64,000 bases of DNA. It comes from Paratinospora sagittata. Its lineage: Eukaryota > Streptophyta > Magnoliopsida > Ranunculales > Menispermaceae. The position numbers and the translations under genes are program-made. The stretch is from assembly GCA_035771175.1 (NCBI GenBank), contig CM069590.1:61419997-61483996 (forward strand), in the 5' to 3' direction. The notes under the pieces were generated by a model. It was not told the origin of the DNA. It worked only from the letters and a program-made list of their open reading frames with translations, and searched no databases. Below, piece by piece: positions 1 through 11,200 of the stretch (positions within the stretch are counted from its first letter, which is position 1; every line of letters begins with the position of its first letter).

Positions 1-192
1 TCTTGACAATCACTAATATATAAAAAAGCCAAACAACTTCAATTTTTTAGAAAAAAATGACTTTTTATTATTTCATACCATTGTTGCTTGTAAATATTTT
101 TTATTAAATTGAAATATTATAATTATTTCGTCGGGTCACGATAAAAATACAGAAAAAGAAAGCTTTATCAGCTGTTGCGACTGAGTGCGATG

Positions 193-249
193 CACGTGAT
201 CCGATTTTGTAGGGACCAAGGGACACGTTTACGTCATTTGCTACGTGTC
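193..249 (+). promoter_or_regulatory. ACGT-core (G-box/ABRE/as-1-like) cluster upstream of the invertase gene
   Basis: Four ACGT-core motifs lie within 57 bases: CACGTG at 193-198, ACACGT at 223-228, TTACGTCA (TGACGTAA on the other strand) at 229-236, and TACGTGTC at 242-249. These are the binding cores of plant bZIP and bHLH factors, including ABA-response ABRE-type sites. They lie about 1.2 kb before the invertase ATG, but only about 450 bases before the probable end of its first untranslated exon. Binding and ABA response are inferred from motifs alone. Confidence 0.5.
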
Positions 250-450
250 ACCAACCGTGCAATGAACTACGCACAACCTGCTGAAACAGCTGCGAGTTGC
301 GAACGCGAGCTTCTTCTTTTGTTCTAATTACCAAAAAGAAAGCAATCAGTTTTAGAAGAAAGGCGACAAACACGAAAAAGAGAACAACATCCCAAATGAA
401 CGTCGAATCCACTTGGGGACTAGAGTAGTACAAGTAATAGAGAAGTAATT

Positions 451-1454
451 AATTAACAATAACAATAAAAAGCTGGGATATTCACCGACGCATCCGGTCG
501 TCCATCTTGACGACTGAGAATATCCGGTCACTCACTCGCAGCAGCAGCACAGCAGCAACAGCCGCTGTGTCTCTGCTTGCCTACTCATCTTCACCTAACA
601 ACACCACCACACACAAACTTTTGCAGAGCACTTTGCCAGGCTTTCTTTCAGGCGTTTCTTTATGGCTGTTAATCATCTGCCGTTTTCAAGGCAAGTTCTT
701 GCTAATCTAGTAATCTTTTTGTTTTTAAGAAACAGAAGAGTCTTCGGATTTCTGAGATCGGCTGGTGATGATTATGTTGTTCTGATTCTGAATCATGCAT
801 GGATCTTAAAAAAAAAAAAGAAAAAAAGAAAAAAAGAAAGAAAGAAAATTCATTGTTGTTTGTTTTGATTTCTATTTAGTTCTGATCGAAGAGTTTATTG
901 GCTTTTTTTTCTTGAAATTTTTTCTGGCATTGTCTTTTAAAGTTTATATTTTGCATGCAAATCGTAGTTCTTGCTTCAAGAACACTGAGTTTCTGGGGAG
1001 ATTTGTGAGACAGAGCTAAATGTTAGTTAATTCTCATTAATTTCGTGTTATTGGTTGGTGCTAGATCTTTATACGAGCCGTGACATCTGAAGATATAGAA
1101 CCCGTTTTTTATTGGTTAAAAAATGCTGATTCTTTTCTTCTAATATCTGGATTTTTAGAAGGCATTCAGAAAACCTAGATTTCTAGATTGGAAAATGCTA
1201 AATTATTGAAGGTGATTTTTCGGAATGTTTCTGATTTTGGAACCAAGATTGGCAATTATTTTAGTTTCTGATCGACTTCAGGAACTGCTAAATTCTAGTC
1301 TTTGATATAGTTAATGTTCTTATGCGTAGTTAATTTTTGAATCTATGATGATTATCCTATGTAATTTGTTGTTGCGTCTGTTGGACTAAATGCAGATTTT
1401 TGAATTCTTGAACCGTCACGAAGTTACACTTAGCAATCTGTGAAAAGCTTCGTC
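451..1454 (+). other. 5' leader of the invertase gene with candidate GC-AG leader intron
   Basis: No coding exon is visible here. The stretch up to about 690 looks like a 5' untranslated exon (CAG/CAA-rich, then C-rich). AAG|GCAAGT at 688-696 matches the consensus of the rare GC donor class, and a T-rich stretch ends in TGCAG at 1391-1395. Together they would define a leader intron of about 705 bases (691-1395), leaving 59 untranslated bases before the ATG at 1455. Leader introns are common in this invertase family. The transcription start was not located, and the splice assignment is inferred. Confidence 0.4.
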
Positions 1455-4400
1455 ATGTCTTCAGCTACTTCGGATGTGTGTCAGAATGGAAATGTAAAAA
1501 ATCTTGATTCATTATCTACTGCAACAGAGGCCGAAGAGTTTGATTTCTCGAAATTGGCCGACAGGTCTAGACTTCTGAATATAGAGAGGCAGAGGTCCTT
1601 TGATGAAAGGTCTCTTGGTGACTTATTGGTTGGTTTATCTCCTTCTTTTTCTTCCAGAAATGAAAATCCTCGGACAATTCTGGATCACATCGACAATGTA
1701 TATTCTCCTGGTAGAAGGTCTGGTTTCAATTCCCCTACCTCAAATGTTTCCTATGAACCGCATCCCATGATCACAGAAGCTTGGGATGCTCTTCGGCGTA
1801 CATTGGTGCATTTTCGGGGCCAACCGGTTGGAACTATTGCGGCTTTGGACCACTCTGAAGAAAGTCTCAACTATGATCAGGTGTAGCCCCTTTTTTCCCC
1901 TTATTAAGTTGGACATGCCTTTGTCAGATATCAATGTCATTCATATATTCATGCGGTCCTGACATGCTAGTTCAGAGTAATTAATTTGGATTAAAATTTT
2001 ATCATTCTTTTTTTTAATACTCAAATTAATTAATGACTAATGTGAGGACCAAAGATTGTTATCTTTTGCAATTTTGCATGTTACTATAATTTGTTAGTTG
2101 AGAATACATATAAAAGAAGCAATTTTTTCATGGTTAAATTTATGTTGAACTCATTGTACCATTCATACCTTGTCCATCTAATTGATTAAAATATATGCGG
2201 GCTGCTTTTCTTGGAGTGGCCCTATCTCAATGAATTCATTGCTACAATGATCAAATGATTGTGATGTTCATAGGCATGTTGTACAGGTCATATAAAAGAA
2301 GTCAATTTGGTGACCTCTGTTCCTATTATGATTAGTGGTAGTTCTAGCATTGATTGGGTGTCTAAAATCGATGATAGTTTCAGACAGTTGTTAGGCTGAA
2401 CCAGGTGTAAGGCATGTTTCAACGTTAGGCCAATTGAGTTTGAAATGAGGTGATTGTGAGTACTGAAAAGCAGATCTGTCGCTAAAGTTTTTCTGTTAGT
2501 TTATTTTCTAGTAGAATAATTTCTGTTATCATTTTTTTTCTTTTTTTGGTGGCTCGTGCACACTTTTTGGAGCTGATTAAATTGTTATCCTAACTTGTTT
2601 TAATGTAGGTTTTTGTTAGAGACTTTGTCCCAAGTGCCTTGGCTTTTTTGATGAATGGAGAGCCTGACGTAGTTAAAAATTTTCTCTTGAAAACCCTTCG
2701 GCTGCAGTCATGGGAGAAAAAGGTTGACCTTTTCAAGTTAGGGGAAGGTGTAATGCCAGCTAGTTTCAAAGTGTTGCACGATCCTGTTCGAAATACTGAA
2801 ACTTTAATTGCAGATTTTGGTGAGAGTGCAATAGGAAGAGTTGCACCAGTTGATTCTGGATTTTGGTGGATTATATTGCTCCGGGCATACACAAAATCCA
2901 CTGGAGACTCTTCCTTGGCTGAAATGCCTGAATGCCAAAGGGGCATGCGCCTAGTCTTGAGTTTATGCTTGTCTGAAGGGTTTGATACTTTCCCCACTTT
3001 GCTTTGTGCTGATGGATGCTGTATGGTTGACCGAAGGATGGTAAGTACTATCTCGTGGTCTTTTTTGTTTACTTCTACAATCTATGATCTTGTCGCTGCT
3101 TCTTTTTCCTATATTTGCATTCACGCAGTTCATGCTTGGCATTGATTCTTTATGTTGTCTCTTTCATATGCTTTTGTATTTTCCTATCAATCCTTGGGCC
3201 AAAACATTCATATAATGCCACAGTGATGCTAATATTTTCAGAATGAATATTTTTCTTTATTAGCATTTTATTTTTTTATATTAGTGAAATTTGTTGTTCA
3301 GAGACAGATGTCCATGTACTGGAAAACGAATTAGCACATGTAAGGATAGGAAAAATATGCTACCAATGATCCTAAGATTATACTAATCTGTGATGCGGAC
3401 AAAACACTCCAATGAGGCATTTGAGATCTCCATACAGGTTCATGGTTGTTTGCATGATATCTACAAATCATTGAGGGAGGAAACCTAAGATCAGCCATAG
3501 GTGATGATGAATTCTGGTGGGTTGTGTCTTTAGAGTGGCTATGGTGTCAGTCAGAATTTTGAAAGCAAAGGCTCTAAGAAATTTACATAAAACTTGAATC
3601 TAAACATGGCAGGAAGAGTCAAGCTCATCCCCCTGCTAATAAGGCTGTAAATCCTGAGCTCTTTTGTGTTTTGGTAATTGAATCCTGAAGTCCTGCCACA
3701 ACTAGGGAAATCCCAATGTTCATTGCTCTAGTCCCGGGTGTACAATTATACAGTAAACATGATGATGAGTTATTTAATATGTTTTCCTGGAAAAGTTTGC
3801 AATGTAGCAATAATTAAACAATGCTTGCATTATTGTTGCACTTCTGTATCTTGCTCAGCTAATATTGAGGAAAGCTTACTATTATTGGGACTAGAGGTTC
3901 AGTGTCATGCACCAGAAGTCAGCTTGCTGCTTGCGTATTTATATTTAAAAATTTGCTTATGACCCTAATGAACTTACACATCGTACATTAAGCACAAGGA
4001 AATAGCTTAACTGATGAAACCTTATTGTGATTTGCTGATAATGAAGAAGATGACAATGAAAAAAAGACCTGAGAAGCATAGCATCAGGGGCGGAGCTACC
4101 TTGGGGCTTATCTGGGCTGTAGCCCAGGTAAGCTCCAAGGTAGCATATATATATTAAGTTTTCTTATATATTTTTTAATATAAAGTATATTAAATATTAA
4201 TTTATTAAATAATAATATCCAACAAATTATAATCACAATCAATTAAAAAATTTACATCTAAACACTTGAAAACCTACTACTCTAAATTTATCACTCAAGT
4301 ATCGATTTTTAGCGTTAAAGATAAGGTTGTCAAATGGTTTTCAAAAAGTTTAGTTGATTTTTTGTAATAATGTTTAGTTAGATTCAAAATAACTGCACAT

Positions 4401-7322
4401 GTCTATCTTTTAGATATTAGCAATTTACATATCTTAAAGGATGCAATAAATAATCCAATAGATACACATGTGTAGTTGCACATGTAGTTACAAATTTCTG
4501 CAATTAGATTAGTATTTTCCTTGCTAAAAAAGAAATGATAATCTAACTGTAAAAGTTGCAACTACATGTGTGAACTACACATGCCTATCCTTTGAATATT
4601 AGTGATTTACATATCTCAATCAATAAATTTTTCTTGTACCGTCAAGGTTTGTCTAAAAAAAATTTTTAGTCCACCCTAAATAAAATTTCTGACTACGCCC
4701 CTGCATAGCATGTCCTTTTTTATTGATGTAAATTGGGTTAATGAATGTGTAATAAAGGTGTCAAATCTTGTAATTCATCTATGCCAATAAATGTTTCATC
4801 TCCTTTAAAATGCTTGAATAGATTTACTTCAATTATGGAGCATTGATGAAGCATGATGTTCACTGAGGTGATGGTTTTTAATATTATCTGACCCTATAGC
4901 TTGCTTACTAAACAGTTTAGGATCACTGATAACAATAGACATAGATCTATTGTTAGAGATTTCTGACTTTCTTGCTGGTAACTATTGTCCCTATGAAACT
5001 CCTTTGTCGAGTTTCCAGCTCTTCTTTATTGAGGAAGTTACACTTTTAGACAAGGCTAACTTTGATGAGTTAGCTCCTGATTTCCAGCACGTTGATGGAA
5101 ATCAAGGCAGGAGCTACTTTATTGGATGACAATGTCTCCTCGAATTCCAAAATGGAGTGCCTCTTACAGATATAAAATGTGATACCTCTTACAGATTTGG
5201 AATAGGGTGTCAAGAAGGAGTCCGCATGTAAGTTGAGAAGGGTTCTTCTTTCCATTGTTGCTCTATCTCCACTGACAAAATCCACCACTTCAAAAAAAAT
5301 ATTAAGATTGTCCTTTTCACATGAGGGCAGGTTGTCCTTTTCATTGTGAATTAAGCATCAGTTTGCATGCATTTGAACTTTGAAGAAAACATCATTCTAC
5401 ATGAACTTTTTTTTTTCTTTTTTCTTTTTCCTTCTTAGAGTATGCGGAGGTTGGAATATGTGGTTAAAGTAAGAAGATTGAATTGAAAGGAAGAATGTGA
5501 AGTTGGCTTATCTCGCGTGAATCATTTGAAAACAGAATCCTACAATTACTTGCTCAAGAATATCACAATGCCAAAATCATTTTTGAGCAGCCCATGCTCA
5601 ACGCTCAAAGTAGATCTAAATTCATTCACAACCTTACTATTGGTGGCGATCTCTTGCACATGCCGATGACTATCATTGGCAATCTCCTGCAAGCAGTCGA
5701 GAACATAGGAAGGGGATTCTTAGGTTTAGAAAAATAGTGGAACCTGAAGATTTTTGATGTTATTGGATGGATTATCTTTTTACAAGATATTATCCACCAA
5801 GGAACTTTGTTGAAAAATCTTTACAGGAAGAGGTAGTGTGGTGGCCGTAACTTTCATAAAAGAGGATAGTATATCTGGCCTAGACATGTTCTCTTAGCCT
5901 CGTACAGATTCAGATTAGCTTGACAGTGATTATAGAGAACACACACATAGACACACACTATAAAATAGAAAAAAACATAGAACTACAAAGAGGAAGGATT
6001 CTACTTTATGCCGAGAAATCCTGAGTTTTTGATATGCATGTTTATACGAACTTTGTTTTCTTCATTCACTTGAAAATGCCTGGATGCTTATCCAGTCTTT
6101 TTTGTAGATGATATCAAGGAATGCCCTTGTTTGAGATCTCATTCTCGTTAGTAATTCTAGGTAAGTTCCCAACCTTTTTGATTCGCATTGTATTAAATAT
6201 TATTATTATTATTTTGTTTTATTTGTATGACTGCAGTACAGATTTTCAAAACAAACACCATTATGATTATGTCTTTGGTCAGGCTATGGTTAATTGAATA
6301 TTGACTGCATTCTCTGTATCCACATTTCAGGGTGTTTATGGGTATCCTGTTGAAATACAAGCACTGTTTTTTATGGCTTTAAGGAGTGCTTTAGTTCTGC
6401 TTAAGCAAGATGATGAGGGCAAGGAGTTTGTAGAGCGCATAGTTAAACGGCTACATGCACTAAGCTATCATATGCGAAGTTACTTTTGGATTGACCTTAA
6501 GCAGCTTAATGATATATATCGATTCAAAACTGAGGAATACTCTCACACTGCTGTCAACAAATTCAATGTCATACCTGATTCTCTTCCAGAATGGGTGTTC
6601 GATTTTATGCCAACTCGTGGTGGTTACTTCATTGGAAATGTGAGTCCTGCAAGAATGGACTTCCGTTGGTTTGCCTTGGGTAATTGTGTGGCAATATTAT
6701 CTTCTTTGGCAACCCCTGAGCAGTCTGCTGCTATAATGGATCTAATTGAATCACGCTGGGAAGAATTGGTCGGAGAAATGCCACTAAAGGTTTGCTATCC
6801 GGCCATTGAAAGTCATGAATGGCGAATCGAAACAGGGTGTGACCCGAAAAATACTAGATGGAGTTACCACAATGGAGGATCTTGGCCAGGTAAGCCTCTA
6901 CTCTATTGTCCTTGCAACCAAACAACTAATTGAAATTGGTTGCTAATTGAGTTCACGAGTTTTGCTAAACATTTTTAGAGGATGTTCTATGAAGCTCATT
7001 TGAATGAATCATTCTTTTGGCTCCAGTGCTTTTGTGGCTTCTCACGGCTGCGTGCATCAAGACCGGGCGTCCACAGATAGCAAGGCGTGCACTTGAACTT
7101 GCGGAGAGCCGATTGTCAAAAGACAACTGGCCAGAATATTATGATGGAAAGCTTGGGAGATATATCGGTAAACAGGCGCGTAAATTCCAAACTTGGTCAA
7201 TTGCTGGATACCTGGTGGCAAAGATGATGCTTGAAGACCCATCCCATCTGGGTATGGTGTCATTGGAGGAGGACAAACAGATGAAGCCCCTCCTTAGAAG
7301 ATCCAATTCATGGACTTGCTGA
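1455..7322 (+). CDS. Alkaline/neutral invertase (GH100), cytosolic type
   Basis: Hydrolyses sucrose to glucose and fructose, probably in the cytosol because no transit peptide is visible. Four coding exons join in frame: 1455-1880, 2609-3040, 6331-6889 and 7027-7322, giving 570 residues, normal for the cytosolic clade. I chose the ATG at 1455; the frame extends upstream to a GTG but has no earlier ATG. The N-terminus has an [12 protein letters not shown] block, followed by [15 protein letters not shown]. The core carries [62 protein letters not shown] and HEWRI. The Asp of PVDSGFWW and the Glu of HEWRI are the likely catalytic pair (inferred). The C-terminus RRSNSWTC resembles the KRSASW end of Arabidopsis CINV1, where a phosphoserine binds 14-3-3 proteins. 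Intron 2 is 3.3 kb and contains a MITE. The best Arabidopsis counterpart is probably A/N-InvB, judged by neighbouring genes. Confidence 0.95.
4085..4703. mobile_element. hAT-type MITE with perfect 8-bp target duplication
   Basis: This 619-bp non-coding element lies inside intron 2 of the invertase gene. It starts CAGGGGCGGAGCTA and ends in the complement of CAGGGGCGTAGTCA, so the terminal inverted repeats match at about 12 of 14 positions. It is flanked by identical 8-bp copies of CATAGCAT (4077-4084 and 4704-4711). An 8-bp duplication with CAGGGGCGG-type ends is typical of the hAT superfamily. Just inside the left end, 4095-4144 forms a strong imperfect hairpin with arms of about 24 bases and two mismatches. 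The interior is very AT-rich and has related inverted segments near 4394-4440 and 4555-4620. It has no transposase, so it is non-autonomous. Confidence 0.88.
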
Positions 7323-8221
7323 TTTCCACCCTTCCATCTCTCTAAGTACGCCTCTCTCCTCTTTGCATTTGCTATTGAATGAGGAGGTGCAGTTGAGATG
7401 GAAGTGTTTTCACTTTCTACTTTTTTTTTTTTCAGATCATCTTTTAACCACTAATAAGCTGTTTTGTAGATTGCTATTTATTCTCTTTTCTTCAATATCA
7501 TTTAATCCTTCTCTCTAGATTTCTTTGGTTTTTCATTCCCTTATATCTCAATGTTGGAACTTCTGGTCCAGTTCACCTCCATTCAAATTATTTTAAATCG
7601 TAGAAATTTTTTAAAATTAAAGTTAAACTGTTCAAATTGATTTTACAATTCAATGCCAGTTTTAGTACAAAACTATGACATACATTCTGAGAAGAGAATC
7701 CCAAGTCCTTCACCAGACGTTCAACTGTGGCCCATCATAAGTGGAGAAGAATACTAGCAAGTTCGAGCTACATATTTTGAAGGAGCACCACTTATTTTTG
7801 CTTGTTCTCTGATCCAACCTGATTCATTTTGCCCACTTAATTTACATATGATATCATATAGGAACGAACTTATTAACTTCTATGATTAAACAGTTTTAAT
7901 ATGTTAGAAAATAGCGTAAGATATTTCAAATAATAATAGAAAAGAAATGAAATAAATTAACGAGACTATTGGTTCATAACACGAAATTTTAATTACACAA
8001 GCTGACAAGCATAAAAATGAATGCTACTACCACGTAATCTGAAGATGGGCCCACCTACAAGCCACCGTCCAAAAAAAACAGGCCCACATATTTGGCCCAA
8101 CTGACTATGTGCTTCAAATTAAAAGGAAAGTCTTCGAAATAGAGGACGACGATTCCAAGGAGGCTCTGCAACTTCTTAAATCTTATTATTGCTGTTGTTC
8201 GTACTGTTACCGCGCAATTGT
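7323..8221. other. Intergenic region: invertase 3' UTR and ERD2-like promoter
   Basis: No gene is visible. The first few hundred bases are probably the invertase 3' UTR (T-rich). The right part is the promoter of the next gene, with GGGCCCACC at 8047 and two GGCCCA motifs near 8081-8098. GGCCCA motifs are TCP-type promoter elements common in housekeeping plant genes. I saw no clear TATA box. Confidence 0.5.

Positions 8222-8260
<39 letters not shown>
8222..8260 (+). repeat. (GA)n microsatellite in the 5' UTR
   Basis: A near-pure GA dinucleotide run ends two bases before the ATG of the ERD2-like gene. GA/CT runs in 5' leaders are frequent in plants and are potential binding sites for BPC/GAGA-binding proteins. 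They are also length-polymorphic. Confidence 0.85.
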
Positions 8261-8261
<1 letters not shown>

Positions 8262-8262
<1 letters not shown>

Positions 8263-11200
8263 TGAAGGGAGGGAAGAGACCTGTGCAGAGGGTGGCGACA
8301 TGGCTTCGGCGGCGACCTCCGAAAGTGAAGGCGTTTCTGTGCGTGGTGTCAGGCATGGTCGCGCTGGTTCTTCTGAGATTCATCGTTCACGATCACGACA
8401 GCCTCTTCGTTGCAGCCGAGGCCGTTCACGCCATTGGGATCTCTGTTCTTATTTATAAGCTCATAAAGGAGAAGACTTGTGCTGGTAATCATCATTTCTT
8501 GATGTTTTTTTTTTAAATTACTTTCTTCTCCTTCTTCTTTTTCTGGTTGTTTCCCTTTTGATCAGTTCTCGCTTGCTTTTCTTTCTGTTCATTTGATTCT
8601 CTGGTTTTCTTCGCTAGGGTTGCCGCGTTCTGTCCCCGGATTTTGGATTTTGTGTGGGAAATGATTTAATTTCATCCGTTTTTGTTGAATTTTGTTCTTT
8701 TTTTTAAATTTTTTTGGGAGATATTGACCTTTTTTATTTTTTTTCCTTATCGTTGGTAATGTGTGGTTGGTTATGAGGGGAATTTGAGGGTTCTGTTTCT
8801 TTTTCCAATTAGTTCTCTTATTGTAATTGTAATCAAATAAAAAAAATTTCTAGTCATCTTTAATTTTTTTTTTTAATTGTATTAGAATTTTTAGACATGG
8901 ATTTGTTGAAACATATTGTTTTGGTTCAAAAGAAGTGCTGTAGGGGGTTCAATTTGAAGTGTGAAGTGTCCATGCAATGTAGTTTGTGGAGAGTCTGGAG
9001 ACTGTAAATATCTTTGAGGTGCATTGTGTACACAGTTAAGACTTATTTGTGTAGAAACAATCAACAGTTTGGTGACTTGAAGCAGTAGGTAAACCTGATT
9101 AGAGGCTTAGATTGTGTTCGAGGTGGGTTTTCAATTCGAAAGGTTAAGTAGCTAGAATAGATTGGTACGGTCTTCCGGTAGACAGTTTTTGGAATTATAT
9201 TTTCTCTTGCATCATCCATGCTATAAAATCGGTTGATTTTTCCTGTTACAACATGGATTCTCCTTCTTTCTTGCATTTGGAGTCATAGAAGGAGATGATT
9301 CATGGCGTGCTAGTCTTTCTTCTTTGATCTCTTTTATTCCCAAATAGCTCTTGTTACATCCATTTTGAGTCTAAAGGAGATGGGTGACATGAAATTTTAG
9401 TTTTATACTTGTATTTATATGTATTTGGGGATTTCAATGTTTGACTTGAAGACTTAGATTTTGAGAACTATAATCACAAGTATGAATGTATGATTAATTT
9501 CCGTGTGCACTAAATTGTGCTTTAATATGACTGCATTCATTCTGAGGTGTGCCGATTGGGTAAAGTACCCATTTTCTCCAATCAACACCACTGAAATTTA
9601 ACCCATTCTTGCCCTATGCTATATTTCTGGCCCTGCTCAGTGAACCTGCTGCATGCAGGCTACCAGAACAACAAATATATTGAGATGAGGGGGAAGTGAG
9701 ATTTGGAATCTCAGATTTGTTAGATCACATTGTTGATTCATTTTAGATTAATCAAATCAAACTTTTAATCTAAATTCTCAAACAAACACACCATTATACA
9801 TTTACGTTTTGTCCTGGTAAGTAACTCCAACGGAAGTATACATACATGGAGTCTAAAAACTACTTGGCTTAATTCGTTTTTCCAATAAATTCAACTTGAT
9901 TGTAGTATCATATTAGTAATTAGAATAAGATACTTAAGAGTCCATCAAGTTTGCAATCCACCAATTCAATCCACTTCTCAGATGCTGTAATTCATTTCTT
10001 CACTAAAACACCAACATTTAAGATTTCTCTGAAGAAAAATCTAATATAGCCGGAATCTTTATGTGTAGAGTCTAGAGATTGTTTGTGCCTTGATGAAAAG
10101 AATAACCTGCACAGATGCTTATTGCTTGCAATAAAATCGTCAGCCATATACATAGTTGCCCAAACATTTAAGTGAGATTGATCTTGACTTTGGCTTGCGT
10201 AATCTTCACTCAAGTGATATAGAATTTATTTTTCCTTATTTTTTCCATATTTTTACGAAATTGCATTCTGGGCCTTTTTTTGGGTGACTGAAACTGCTTT
10301 TAAATTATTAAGTAGAACCTGGTGGAGCACTCCTTTGACATATGAAGCTTTTACTTGAAAAAGATTATTTAGCTTTGGGGAGAACCTACTGCCAACTAGC
10401 TTTTTTTCTTCTCCAACTTTTGTGATTGATCATTTATTTCCAAAGGTCCCCTTTTAAATGGAAAAAAGAACGCCTTCCAGTTTTTTCTCCTCAAAACTCT
10501 AGCCGCAGTTTTTTCAAAACTAAGAAAAAATTCCACATACTGTCTCATTAGCCTAGGCTTCCTTCTTAATAGAAGAAAACAGAGGACGTTTTATAAGTGT
10601 ATTTGCAAGGAAATGTGAAAATAGAAAATGATGATAGCTTGATATGCTTTTGTTATCCTATTTCACAGTTTGTTTCTTCAACTCTGCTGGATTCACTCTA
10701 CTATAATGTTACTGAAGAATGAAGCTTTGCAATATCTGTTGTGTTGTACATTTTTATATGAACAAAACTCATAGTAAATTTTCCTGTACCTTGAACTGCA
10801 ATTCTTGCCATTGCTGTGCATTTTTTTTCTTTTTTTTTATCATGACACCATTTTCTAGATTCTAGTCTGCACTATAGCATGTAGACCTAATTTGACTGTC
10901 ATGCATATTTTTTTTCACATTGTTTTTTTAAATTTGTTGCAGGACTTTCACTCAAGTCGCAAGAATTAACAGCTATCTTTCTGGCAGTTAGACTCTATTG
11001 CAGTGTTGTTATGGAATATGATATACACACTCTGCTTGATTCTGCTACTTTGGCTACAACCTTGTGGGTTATCTATATGATTCGTTTTAAATTGAGGGCT
11101 ACTTACATGGAGGATAAAGATAACTTCTCTATTTATTATGTGGTGAGCTTTTCTTGTATCACCTGTGCATATTCATCTTTTTGAGTGAAAGCTATATTCT

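Noticed and set aside
248..433. 61-codon hydrophobic reverse-strand ORF at the left edge
   Set aside because: It starts with TTG rather than ATG, overlaps the promoter region of the invertase gene, and has no homologue that I recognise.
1440..1454. Earlier start for the invertase at 1440
   Set aside because: That codon is GTG; the first in-frame ATG is at 1455 and gives a normal N-terminus.
8189..8458. Second open frame over exon 1 of the ERD2-like gene
   Set aside because: It is an Arg/Glu-rich shadow frame created by the GA repeat.
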